From assembly GCA_003138515.1 (NCBI GenBank), contig PLGG01000017.1, positions 1 through 64,000 of the forward strand: a DNA stretch of 64,000 bases, read 5' to 3'. Below are positions 35,968-44,518 of this stretch, in pieces. Origin of the DNA: Acidobacteriaceae bacterium. Lineage in GTDB: Bacteria > Acidobacteriota > Terriglobia > Terriglobales > Acidobacteriaceae. The translations under genes were made by a program, and so were the position numbers. Under the pieces are notes generated by a model. The model was given only the letters and a program-made list of their open reading frames with translations. It was not told where the DNA came from and did no database searches. How positions within the stretch are numbered: the stretch's first letter is position 1; every line of letters begins with the position of its first letter.

Positions 35968-37041
35968 ATGAGCTTGCAAGTCGCATCGAGTTATCGAATA
36001 CGCGCCAGTTTTGCCGCAGCCGCAATCGTCGGCGGCGTCCTTTTTTCTGTCCTGGCAGGCTGCCACCGATCACCCTCCGCCGACGTGGTGGCCACGGTGA
36101 ACGGCAAGGAGATTCTGCGCGCCGACCTCGAGAGGAAGTATCAGATCAGCCTGGGAGACAGCCCGCAAAAGCCGTCGTCCGAGGAGGCCGATATCCGGCG
36201 GCTGAGCGTACTGCACCAGATGATCCAGGACGAGATTTTGGATCAGCAAGCCGCAAAGCTGAACCTGACCGCCAGCGACGAAGACGTGAATGCAAAGCTG
36301 ACGGAGATCCACGCGCCTTACACCGACGAGCAGTTCACGGCGATGCTGAAGCAGAGGAACCTGTCCCTCGACGACTTCAAGCGCGACATTCGGCTCGGGT
36401 TGACTGAAACCAAGCTGATGAACAAGGAGATCGAGTCGAAGATCAACATCACCGATGCGCAGATTGCCGCGTTCTACGCGGCGCACAAGGCGGACTTCAA
36501 CTTGATCGAGCCGCAATATCATCTGGCGCAAATCGTGGTGACAACCGCCCCGGCCCAGCAATCGCCAAATCTGCAGGGCGAAAAGCCCGCGAGCGACGGC
36601 GACGCCAAGAGGAAAATCGATGCTGCGTACAGCCAGTTGGAGAGCGGGGTGGATTTCGCGACTGTGGCGATGAACCTCTCCGAGGATCCCAACACCGCAT
36701 CGAACGGCGGCGACATGGGGTTTGTGCGCGAATCGCAACTCAAGGCCGATACGGAAGTCTACGACGCGATCAGCAAGCTCAAACCGGACCAATTTACCGA
36801 CGCGCTTCCGGAATACGACTCAGGACACAAGATCGCCGGCTACGCCATTTTCAAATTGATTTCGCGCGAGCCCGCGGGGCAGCGGGAGCTGAACGATCCC
36901 CGCGTGCAGCAGGCCATTCACCAGTCGCTCCACGACAGCCAGAAGCAGCTACTGCAGACGGCCTACCTTGAGACGCTTACCGATGGCGCCAAGGTGCGCA
37001 ACTTCTTCGCCGAGCAGATCCTGAAACAGACCGGGCAATAG
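35968..37041 (+). CDS. SurA-like peptidyl-prolyl isomerase lipoprotein
   Basis: Periplasmic chaperone with one parvulin (PpiC) domain: QYHLAQIVVTT, VDFATVAMNLSEDP, GGDMGFVRESQL. N-terminal SurA_N-type helices (VVATVNGKEILRADLERKY). FSVLAGCHRS is a lipobox, so lipid-anchored. The start is uncertain: ATG 35968 (AGGAG two bases before), TTG 35974 with better spacing, or TTG 35947. Third gene of the lptD group. Confidence 0.9.
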   Translation: MSLQVASSYRIRASFAAAAIVGGVLFSVLAGCHRSPSADVVATVNGKEILRADLERKYQISLGDSPQKPSSEEADIRRLSVLHQMIQDEILDQQAAKLNLTASDEDVNAKLTEIHAPYTDEQFTAMLKQRNLSLDDFKRDIRLGLTETKLMNKEIESKINITDAQIAAFYAAHKADFNLIEPQYHLAQIVVTTAPAQQSPNLQGEKPASDGDAKRKIDAAYSQLESGVDFATVAMNLSEDPNTASNGGDMGFVRESQLKADTEVYDAISKLKPDQFTDALPEYDSGHKIAGYAIFKLISREPAGQRELNDPRVQQAIHQSLHDSQKQLLQTAYLETLTDGAKVRNFFAEQILKQTGQ

Positions 37042-37063
37042 ATCGCGCTCGCCTTTCATCCGA

Positions 37064-39463
37064 TTAAAAATTCGCCGAAGCTTTCGATCCGGTGTAGTGG
37101 ATCGCCTTGTCGGGCGTGGCCGTCGCGTCCGGGCCTACGCCGTGACCTGAAGAGACAATCACGACATTGAAGGTGTGATCGGGAGTCATGCCGGGATAGC
37201 TTCCCTGGCGGTCTCCGAGCGAAAGAGTGCGCGTGGCATCGTCCCAGCGGATGGGGATGGTGGCATGAGCGCCCTTTTCATAGCGATCGCTGTCGCCCTC
37301 GTCTTCGTAGAGCGAGAAGTTGCCATCGGCGCCGGGGTAGATGCGCAGCTCGATGGGATCGGTGGCCTGACCGGCGTATTCGATGACCGGGCCGAGGGGC
37401 AGGATCGATCCTGCGCGCACATCGAGAGGAATGCGGTCGAGCGGCGCCGGCGCCACGATCGACGAGCCGCCAGAGGTGCGCTCGCCGGTCCAGAAGTCGT
37501 ACCACTCGGTTGCGGCCGGCAGATAAAGCGGGCGGGAAGTGGCGTGCTCGGTGAGAACCGGGCTGACGAGAAGATCAGGCCCGAACATGAACTGGTCACC
37601 GATCTCGAATGTTGCCGGATCCTCACGGAAATCCATCACCAGCGGGCGCTGGATCGTGTAGTCGTCGTTGGTGACCTTCCAGGCCAGCGAGTAGATGTAG
37701 GGCAATAGCCGGTAGCGCAGGCGGTCGACGGCCAAAAGAGCGGGAAATACCTGGTCGTAGACCCAGAGCTCGTTGTGGTCGCGATGACCGTGGGTGCGGA
37801 AGACGGGGCAAAAAGCGCCGAATTCGAACCAGCGCGCGTAGAGCTCTTGATAGCCCGGCGGCATGGTTTGCGCATAGTTCAGCGGATGGTAGCCGCCGAT
37901 GTCGGTGGTCCAGTAAGGGTTGCCGGAGAGCGCGAAGTTGAGGCCCGCGGGGACCTGGCGGCGCAGCGCCCACCAACTGCTGTAGACGTCGCCGGACCAG
38001 ACTGTGGCGCCCACGCGCTGCTGGCCCATGAAGGCCGAGCGAGTGAGCAGAAAGACGCGTTTGTCGGGGTTGGCCTGCAGCCAGTGTGCCGCGACGCCCG
38101 CGGTGTGCTCGAGGGGAAAGACGTTGGTGTACTCCAGGCCGCTGCCGATGTGGAGCTGCTTGTCGCGGAGAGCGGCGTCGCCGCTGTGCGGCCAGGCCTC
38201 CTCGGGCTCGGAGCTGTCGAGCCAGAAGGCGTCCCAACCCTGAGCGAAGAGCTTGCCCACGAACTGGCTCCAGAAGAAATCTCTGGCGGCGGGGTTGGTG
38301 GGGTCGTAAGCCTGCGTCAGGGGAATGTCGAAGCCCTTCTGGACGATCTGCTTGTAATTCTCGGCGGTCGAGTCCATTAATGCCCAGGCCGAGATCATGG
38401 CGTGAACGTGCTCGTCGTGGAGGATCTTCAGTTCCGCGGGAATATCGGTGTAGCCAGAGTTGTAGACCGGGTCGCCCTTGCCGCCGTTGTTCCACCAGAA
38501 CCAGTCCTGCACGATGGCGTCGAGGGGAATGTGGCGCGCCCGGTATTCGGCCGCGATGGAGAGGATTTCGGCCTGGGTCCTGTAGCGGTCCTTGGACTGG
38601 AATAGGCCGTAAGCCCACTGGGGGAAGAGCGGGACGTGCCCGGTCATGGAACGGTAGAGGTGGACGATCGAGTCCATCTGCGGGCCGTAGAGGATGTAGT
38701 AGTCGACCTGGGGCGCGGCCATCGATTCCAGATTCAACTCCAGCGGAAAGCGGTTGTCGAAGTAGCTGAACGAGGCCGTGTTCCACAGGATGGCGTATCC
38801 CTTGCTGGAGACGACGAGCGGAATGGCTACATCGGTGTTGTTCTGGCCGAGCTCAACGACGCTGCCGCGATAGTTGAACATCCCGCTCTGATGCTGGCCG
38901 AGCCCGTAAAGCGCCTCGGTGGCATTGGGGCCGAAGCGGTCCTCGATATGGAGAAGCCCGGTCGCCTCAGAAGGGCGATAGGTGCGCGGCAGGTTCGCCC
39001 GCTCGTGCAGCAGCTCCTTGCCCTGGGCAGTTCGGACGCTCAGGTTGCCGCCATCCTCCGACAAGGAAACCGTGAGGCGAGCTGTAGCGAGGCTGGCGGA
39101 GCCTTTGGATTCGCTGAACTGGAAGGCCGCGCCGGGGCAGGTTTCAGCCGATGCGAGCATCCACGGCTGGAACTCCGCGGCCGGCGGCGCACCCACGGGC
39201 CGCGCTGTGACGTGGATGAGAGAATCTCCGCAAACCGTAACTTCAAGCGTTTCGCGATCGTTGGTGGCGACGAAGCCGCCGGTTGACTGGACGGCATGCA
39301 TCGCGGAAGGATGAGGCACTTCCCCTGGAGCGGGCCGAGAAGCCGGCTGGGCAGGCGAGGAGACAACGGAAATCACGAAACAAGCAGACAGGAGCGCAAT
39401 GATATGCGTCATGCGGGAAGTTCGGGTCATAATTCGATTCAAAATTCGGTTCAAGGGAAACAC
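37064..39463 (-). CDS. Glycoside hydrolase family 31 (alpha-xylosidase/glucosidase-like), secreted
   Basis: 799 residues with signal peptide TRTSRMTHIIALLSACFVI near the start. GH31 barrel: nucleophile D416 in AFWLDSSEPEEA, acid/base D492 in WSGDVYSSWWALR, plus FRTHGHRD near the end of the barrel and C-terminal beta domains. The WLDSSEPE form is shared with the YicI/XylS alpha-xylosidase branch. Retaining cleavage of alpha-glycosides from plant polymers is inferred. Starts: ATG 39463, with in-frame later Mets at residues 12 and 18. Convergent with the SurA-like gene by 22 bases. Confidence 0.93.
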   Translation of the reverse strand: MFPLNRILNRIMTRTSRMTHIIALLSACFVISVVSSPAQPASRPAPGEVPHPSAMHAVQSTGGFVATNDRETLEVTVCGDSLIHVTARPVGAPPAAEFQPWMLASAETCPGAAFQFSESKGSASLATARLTVSLSEDGGNLSVRTAQGKELLHERANLPRTYRPSEATGLLHIEDRFGPNATEALYGLGQHQSGMFNYRGSVVELGQNNTDVAIPLVVSSKGYAILWNTASFSYFDNRFPLELNLESMAAPQVDYYILYGPQMDSIVHLYRSMTGHVPLFPQWAYGLFQSKDRYRTQAEILSIAAEYRARHIPLDAIVQDWFWWNNGGKGDPVYNSGYTDIPAELKILHDEHVHAMISAWALMDSTAENYKQIVQKGFDIPLTQAYDPTNPAARDFFWSQFVGKLFAQGWDAFWLDSSEPEEAWPHSGDAALRDKQLHIGSGLEYTNVFPLEHTAGVAAHWLQANPDKRVFLLTRSAFMGQQRVGATVWSGDVYSSWWALRRQVPAGLNFALSGNPYWTTDIGGYHPLNYAQTMPPGYQELYARWFEFGAFCPVFRTHGHRDHNELWVYDQVFPALLAVDRLRYRLLPYIYSLAWKVTNDDYTIQRPLVMDFREDPATFEIGDQFMFGPDLLVSPVLTEHATSRPLYLPAATEWYDFWTGERTSGGSSIVAPAPLDRIPLDVRAGSILPLGPVIEYAGQATDPIELRIYPGADGNFSLYEDEGDSDRYEKGAHATIPIRWDDATRTLSLGDRQGSYPGMTPDHTFNVVIVSSGHGVGPDATATPDKAIHYTGSKASANF

Positions 39464-39502
39464 CTCGGGAACACTTCGGAACTGGTGAGATTCGGACCAA
39501 AG

Positions 39503-39532
39503 AAAAACGGCCTCAGCGGAAAGCAGAGGCCG
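39503..39532 (-). terminator. Intrinsic terminator after the TPR gene
   Basis: On the minus strand a 7-bp stem CGGCCTC/GAGGCCG (39508-39532) is followed immediately by TTTTT (plus-strand aaaaa 39503-39507). It lies between the TPR gene stop (39565) and the GH31 start. Confidence 0.8.
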
Positions 39533-39564
39533 CGTGGTGTATTTGCCGCATGAAATCGTAACGG

Positions 39565-40401
39565 CTAGTGCATCTGGCCGCTGTTATCGATGGTGATGCC
39601 GCCGGGCCCCTGGTTCTTCTTCGCCTCATTGGCCTTGCGGGTGTCCATGGCCTTTGCGGTCCACTGGTCGGCCTGCGCCAGATCTTCGGTAACGGCTGCG
39701 GCGTTGCCGTAGTCCACGTCCGCCTTGTTGCGGTAGATGAGGTTCAGGTATTGCATGGCGTCGTCATAATTGGGACGATCGTTGACGGCCATGGTGAGGT
39801 ATTTCAGGCCTTCGTCGATGAGCGGCGCATTCTGCTGGGCCAGCGGCTCCATCACGTTCTTCGGAGCTTTCACATTGCCCTTTCCGTCATCGTTGATGCC
39901 TGCGGCCTGGAGCGCATTCAGCTTGTTTTGGTGGGCCCTTTTCCAGTCAATGACGCCAATGGTATAGGCAGCATCTGGATCGTTAGGATCGACTTCAAGA
40001 ACTTTCTTCTGCCAGGACTCAGCATTGTCCATGTCGTTGATGCTGAAATAGATGCCCGCAATTTCCTTCATGCTGTTGACATCGTCGGGCCTTTGGGCCA
40101 GGACTTCCTTGAAGATGTCGATTGCCTGGTTGGCGATCTTCAGGTTTTCGGGTGTGGTCACTCCAGGGGCTACATCCTGTTCAAGAGCCTTACCCAGGTA
40201 GGTTTTCGCCATGGGCAGCTTGGGATCGAGCTCGGTGGCCTTCTGGAAATGCTCGATTGCTTCATCGTAGTGACCGGCTTTGAAGGCGTCGCATCCCTTG
40301 TTCAACTGGTCGCGGGCCAGGAGCTGGTTGCAGCCGCTCATGCCAATGACCATCCCGGTTAGAGTCACCGCGAGTGCCCAGAATCGTGCGGTACCATTCA
40401 T
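39565..40401 (-). CDS. TPR-repeat lipoprotein
   Basis: 278 residues. Lipobox MVIGMSGC near residue 24, then TPR-like helices: GCDAFKAGHYDEAIEHFQ, ATELDPKLPMAKTYLGKAL, later NSMKEIAGIYFSINDMDNAE, DPNDPDAAYTIGV. Likely an outer-membrane-associated scaffold. It follows two exbD genes, so it may work with the TonB/Tol-type complex. Ends before a good terminator. Confidence 0.88.
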   Translation of the reverse strand: MNGTARFWALAVTLTGMVIGMSGCNQLLARDQLNKGCDAFKAGHYDEAIEHFQKATELDPKLPMAKTYLGKALEQDVAPGVTTPENLKIANQAIDIFKEVLAQRPDDVNSMKEIAGIYFSINDMDNAESWQKKVLEVDPNDPDAAYTIGVIDWKRAHQNKLNALQAAGINDDGKGNVKAPKNVMEPLAQQNAPLIDEGLKYLTMAVNDRPNYDDAMQYLNLIYRNKADVDYGNAAAVTEDLAQADQWTAKAMDTRKANEAKKNQGPGGITIDNSGQMH

Positions 40402-40546
40402 GTTCGTATCCTTCTCCTTCAGGCTTGGGCCTGCAGGCCGTGCCTGGAAACTCAGCAGCCGGTGCGGCGAAAAGCTGCCGCATCCAGGGCAAAAAAAATT
40501 GTACTCTTCCAGGCGTCCGGATCAAGTGTCACCGGACACAGCCAGC

Positions 40547-40984
40547 CTACTGGCCTTCCTGGATCTTGGGCGTCATCAGGCCGATGTGGTCCACGTTGGC
40601 AGCCCTGCCTATATCGATGACGTCGGCGATGTAAGCAAAGTTCACATCGTCGTCGCCCTTCACAAACATCACACGCTCGGCGCGGTTGGCGTAGATATCA
40701 GTCAGCTTGGCCAGCAGATCGCCATGGTTCACATCGGTTTCGTTGATCTTGTACGCCGGGGACTGGCCGGGGCGATAGAGCACCTGAACCACGATGGTGC
40801 GGTCGTTCTGCTGCTGCTGCTGTTGCGGATTCTTGGGCGGCTGAGGCACCAGCGCATCCAGACCTTTGGGGGTTACCGGCACGATGACCATGAAGATGAT
40901 CAACAGCACAAGCAGAATGTCGATCATCGGCGTGACATTGATCTCGGACATATTGCCGCCCGGTCCACCCGTTGACATTGCCAT
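40547..40984 (-). CDS. exbD: ExbD/TolR-family protein 1
   Basis: 145 residues. MSEINVTPMIDILLVLLII starts the single membrane span with the conserved Asp in the helix; the periplasmic part has KGDDDVNFAYIADVID. A run of six Gln follows the linker NPQQQQQQN. Part of the proton channel that powers TonB or TolA. 56 bases after the second exbD. Confidence 0.95.
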   Translation of the reverse strand: MAMSTGGPGGNMSEINVTPMIDILLVLLIIFMVIVPVTPKGLDALVPQPPKNPQQQQQQNDRTIVVQVLYRPGQSPAYKINETDVNHGDLLAKLTDIYANRAERVMFVKGDDDVNFAYIADVIDIGRAANVDHIGLMTPKIQEGQ

Positions 40985-41040
40985 GGCTCAAACTCCTCGT
41001 TTCCTTAAATTCGTTGCCGAGAGACAATCCAGCTGCAGCG

Positions 41041-41484
41041 TCACTGGCCGCCGATCTGCTGATTGCCTTCCCGTCTCTGCGTCAACAGGCCGACTTCTTC
41101 AACGCCCGCCGTGCGCACATCGTCGATGGCGTCTTCGACCACTTTGTATTGCGCGCGCTCGTCGGCGCGGACATAGATCATCTTGTCGGTCTTGTCCGCA
41201 AGCTTATCGCGCACCAGGCTGCCAAGCTCGGAGGGATCGACTTTGTTCTGCCCCAGATACACCGCACCGTCGCGGGTGACGGCGACGACAACGGCGTCTT
41301 CCTTGTCGGCATCGGGCATGTTGGTGGGGTTTTCCACCGTGGCCAGGTTGATGGCCACCTTGTTCTGCAGCATGGGGGTGATGACCATGAAGATGATGAG
41401 CAACACCAGCATTACGTCCACCATGGGAGTGACGTTGATGTTGGAGTTAACCTTCTTGCCTTCGTCGCGAATTGCTACTCCCAT
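41041..41484 (-). CDS. exbD: ExbD/TolR-family protein 2
   Basis: 147 residues from ATG 41484 (MGVAIRDEGKK). Span NVTPMVDVMLVLLIIFMVI with the proton-carrying Asp; periplasmic YVRADERAQYKVVEDAIDDV. Two different ExbD proteins in tandem are common in Acidobacteriota and Bacteroidota. Upstream ORF extension to 41556 is unlikely. Confidence 0.95.
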   Translation of the reverse strand: MGVAIRDEGKKVNSNINVTPMVDVMLVLLIIFMVITPMLQNKVAINLATVENPTNMPDADKEDAVVVAVTRDGAVYLGQNKVDPSELGSLVRDKLADKTDKMIYVRADERAQYKVVEDAIDDVRTAGVEEVGLLTQRREGNQQIGGQ

Positions 41485-41636
41485 AATCGGGACTCCGTAC
41501 GTCAGAATTTTTCTTTCCGGATGCGGTCCGGCCGTGCTCAAAGTCAAGCAACCCACGCGAGGATCAAAGGGCCGGGCGGAAGAGATTCAGGTCCCCCGCC
41601 CGGCAAGATGCTCGCACGAGCCAAGCCGCTTCGCTC

Positions 41637-42380
41637 TTAGCGCTTGTGGCTCTGCTTGATGAAGTAGTCCACCAGCTCGCTGGAGGAGTTGTCCATCTCC
41701 ACGTCGAAAGCCTCGACGCGGCCGGTGAAGTAGTTGAAGGCCATGACGGCAGGGATGGCCACGAGCAGGCCGAACGCCGTAGTGACCAGAGCTTCAGAGA
41801 TGCCGCCCGCGACGGCGCCGATACCGGCGATCTTCTGGGTGGCGATGGCGTCAAATGCGTGCAGGATGCCGACGACGGTGCCGAACAGCCCGACGAACGG
41901 AGCCGTGGAGCCGATGGTGGCCAGAACCGAGAGGCCCCTCTTGAGCTTGGCGTGCACGATTGCCTCAGCCCTCTCGAGGGCGCGGCCTGCGCTGGCGATG
42001 GTTTCATCGGTAGCGGTGCCGGACGAGGCGCGGAATTCCTGCAAACCAGCCGTAACAACTTCGGCCAGGTGGGACTTCTTGTTGCGGTCGGCGATCTTGA
42101 TGGCTTCTTCGAGCTTGCTCTCCTTGAGCGCGCCGGCAACCTTGGGCGCGAACTCGCGCGACTGCTTGCGGGCGGCGGAGAAGTAGAGGTAGCGATCGAT
42201 CATGACGGCCAGGGACCAGACCGACTCAATGAATAGGATGATGGCCACTGTGCGAGCCATCCATGCCATGTGAGCCCACAGTTGCAGGGGGCTGAAGCCA
42301 ACGGTCTGGCCCTCATCCTGAAGGAAGGCAAGACTGTTGACGGTGTGCGAAGCGAAATGTGCGAGCTGAGCGAGAATCAC
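41637..42380 (-). CDS. exbB: ExbB/TolQ/MotA-family proton channel
   Basis: 247 residues with three membrane spans: AIILFIESVWSLAVMID, then LATIGSTAPFVGLFGTVVGI and LVTTAFGLLVAIPAVMAFN. Forms the pentameric channel with ExbD. GTG start 42380, strongly supported by AGGAGGA eight bases upstream. 150 bases from the tonB stop, across a terminator. Confidence 0.95.
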   Translation of the reverse strand: MILAQLAHFASHTVNSLAFLQDEGQTVGFSPLQLWAHMAWMARTVAIILFIESVWSLAVMIDRYLYFSAARKQSREFAPKVAGALKESKLEEAIKIADRNKKSHLAEVVTAGLQEFRASSGTATDETIASAGRALERAEAIVHAKLKRGLSVLATIGSTAPFVGLFGTVVGILHAFDAIATQKIAGIGAVAGGISEALVTTAFGLLVAIPAVMAFNYFTGRVEAFDVEMDNSSSELVDYFIKQSHKR

Positions 42381-42484
42381 TGAATCGTTCCTCCTAAGGA
42401 GATTCTTTTTGGCTGCATTGAGCCCGACGCGGCGGGAGGTTGAGTTCCGAGGAATGCGGCCCTACGGGAATTCGCATTCGAGCT

Positions 42485-42523
42485 AAAAAGCGAAGCTCCC
42501 TGCCAAAGGCCCGGCAGGGAGCT
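42485..42523 (-). terminator. Intrinsic terminator after tonB
   Basis: Perfect 11-bp stem agctccctgcc (42494-42504) and ggcagggagct (42513-42523), then TCGC and TTTTT on the minus strand. It begins eight bases after the tonB stop and separates tonB from exbB, so exbB likely has its own promoter. Confidence 0.85.
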
Positions 42524-42530
42524 GAAAGTA

Positions 42531-43247
42531 TCACCCACCCAGGGTGAAGATCACGTTAACTGTGGTCTCGACTTCGACCGGTTCATTGTTGAGCAGGTAG
42601 GGCCGGTAGCGCCATTGCCTCACCGCATCCTCCGCGGCCTGCTGCAGCATGGCGGGCCCGCTCACCACCTTCAAATTTTCGATGGTTCCCTGCTTGGAGA
42701 TCAGGGCCTGCAGAACTACGGTGCCCTGTACGCGGGCCGCCTTGGCGATAGGCGGATAGGTGGGTATGGTTTTCTGAATCAACATACCTACCGCGACGCC
42801 GGCCGAGATGTTTATCTTCTTGGGAGGGGCGGCCTTTACCTGCGGTCCGGTGCCGCTGCCGAACAAGCTGCCCATGACGCCGGAGCTGTTGCCCATGCCT
42901 TCCATGCCGGCCACGCCGAAGTTCGAAGCCGGAGCTTCCTTCTCACTGACCATTGTGATGTTGTGCGGAATCTTGGTGGGCGCCGTGAGCTGATTATTCA
43001 TCATCTCCGACTGCACGTGCACGACGCGCACTTCAGGCGGCGGCGGCGGTGGTGGAGGCGGCGGAGGTGGCGGCGGCACGGTCAAGATCGTCGCCATCAA
43101 CGCGTTGGGGAGCGCCTCGGGATAGATGAGCGGAATCAGGATCAGCAAGACCAGGATCGCGGCATTGATGCCGCCGGTCACCAGCATCCAACGGCCGCTC
43201 TTGGTCTTGATCCGTTTTGCAGATTCGAATGTGGAGTCTTCAAACAT
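42531..43247 (-). CDS. tonB: TonB-family energy transducer
   Basis: 238 residues. Cytoplasmic tail with basic residues, one span (LVTGGINAAILVLLILIPL), 14 consecutive Pro after ILTV, and the C-terminal TonB domain: PTYPPIAKAARVQGTVVLQA, then WRYRPYLLNNEPVEVETTV. It spans the periplasm to receptors. No TonB-dependent receptor is in the window. ATG 43247. Confidence 0.95.
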   Translation of the reverse strand: MFEDSTFESAKRIKTKSGRWMLVTGGINAAILVLLILIPLIYPEALPNALMATILTVPPPPPPPPPPPPPPEVRVVHVQSEMMNNQLTAPTKIPHNITMVSEKEAPASNFGVAGMEGMGNSSGVMGSLFGSGTGPQVKAAPPKKINISAGVAVGMLIQKTIPTYPPIAKAARVQGTVVLQALISKQGTIENLKVVSGPAMLQQAAEDAVRQWRYRPYLLNNEPVEVETTVNVIFTLGG

Positions 43248-43513
43248 AGCCAGCCTCGGAGATCGGGTATCGTTACTCCTATTTTAGACACCACGGGAGG
43301 GGGAATTGTTCCCGACAGGAAATTCCACACAAAGGAGCGAATAAACCTTAACAGAAGTGCACTCCCGCTGCCAAGAGTGCCGCAAAACCGGTGCAGCTCT
43401 CAAGTGCCCGAAGTACCGGCGGGAAGCGTCCGCAGGCCGCCACGGTGGACCTCCGCCGGGAGTGGTTCCCCCTTGAGAATGGATGCACAAATCGAGCTGG
43501 GCGGCCATGCGTT
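43248..43513. other. tonB-secF intergenic gap
   Basis: 266 bases, no gene; likely the promoter of tonB (minus strand). Nothing distinct seen. Confidence 0.45.
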
Positions 43514-44485
43514 TTAACCTTTTGACTTTCTTGCTGCGGGCAGCGAGGCAGACCTGCCTTTTCCGGCGCGGTACTCCTGCCAGGCCACAAGCATGGGGGC
43601 GGCAACCGCGATGGATGAGTAGGTTCCGATGAGGATGCCCACGACCAAAGCGAAGGAGAATCCGTTCAGCACCTCGCCGCCAAAGATAAACAGCGAAAGC
43701 ACAGTGATAAAGGTAAGGCCCGAGGTGAGCACAGTCCGGCTCAGGGTCTGGTTGATGCTGCGATTGACCAGGTCCGGCAGGCTTTCGCGCCGGCTGAGGC
43801 GAAGATTCTCGCGGATGCGGTCGAAGACGACGATGGTGTCGTTCATGGAATAGCCGACCAGCGTGAGGATGGCGGCAATCACGGTGAGCGAGATCTCGCG
43901 GCCGGTAAGAGCAAAAGCGCCGACGGTGATCAGCGTGTCGTGGAAGCAGGCCACCACCGCGGCCACGCCGTAGATCAACTGGAAGCGGAACCAGAGATAG
44001 ATGAGCATGCCGAGCATGGAGTAGAGCGTGGCCAGCGTGGCCTGCTTTTCCAACTGATGGCCCACAGTGGGACCGACAACGTCGACCTTCACCCCGGTGT
44101 TGGGGTTGAAGTAGTTGTTGTAATGGGCCTGCAGGGCCGATTCGATTTGCTGGCGGCCTGTGTCAAGCGCCGCTTCGTTGGTTTCTTCGGGCAGGCTGAT
44201 GAGCACCTGGTGGTCCGCTACCGGTCCGAAGCTAGTAATGACCGCGTCCTTTACGCCCGCCGCTTCGATTGCGCTCCGGATGGCATCGATGTCAGGGGGA
44301 TTGGCAAACTGCACATCCACCTGCGTGCCGCCGCGAAAATCCACTCCCAGCGGAACCGGGCTGCCGATGTGCGACCAATTCCAGCTCATCTTTGCGATGC
44401 CGGCCACGCTGAAGATCATGGAAAAGGCGAGAAAGTACCACTTCCATCCCAGCCAGTTCACATTTACCTTGCGAAAGAATTCCAC
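43514..44485 (-). CDS. secF: Protein translocase subunit SecF
   Basis: 323 residues, six membrane spans. PLGVDFRGGTQVDVQF in the first periplasmic domain and SMNDTIVVFDRIRENLR, the RND-type conserved segment. Aids the Sec channel with proton motive force. GTG 44485 has AGGAG 10 bases upstream. Last of yajC-secD-secF. Confidence 0.97.
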   Translation of the reverse strand: MEFFRKVNVNWLGWKWYFLAFSMIFSVAGIAKMSWNWSHIGSPVPLGVDFRGGTQVDVQFANPPDIDAIRSAIEAAGVKDAVITSFGPVADHQVLISLPEETNEAALDTGRQQIESALQAHYNNYFNPNTGVKVDVVGPTVGHQLEKQATLATLYSMLGMLIYLWFRFQLIYGVAAVVACFHDTLITVGAFALTGREISLTVIAAILTLVGYSMNDTIVVFDRIRENLRLSRRESLPDLVNRSINQTLSRTVLTSGLTFITVLSLFIFGGEVLNGFSFALVVGILIGTYSSIAVAAPMLVAWQEYRAGKGRSASLPAARKSKG

Positions 44486-44518
44486 TTCTTGTTTTCTCCT
44501 GGTGCCGAATCGGCGGCT

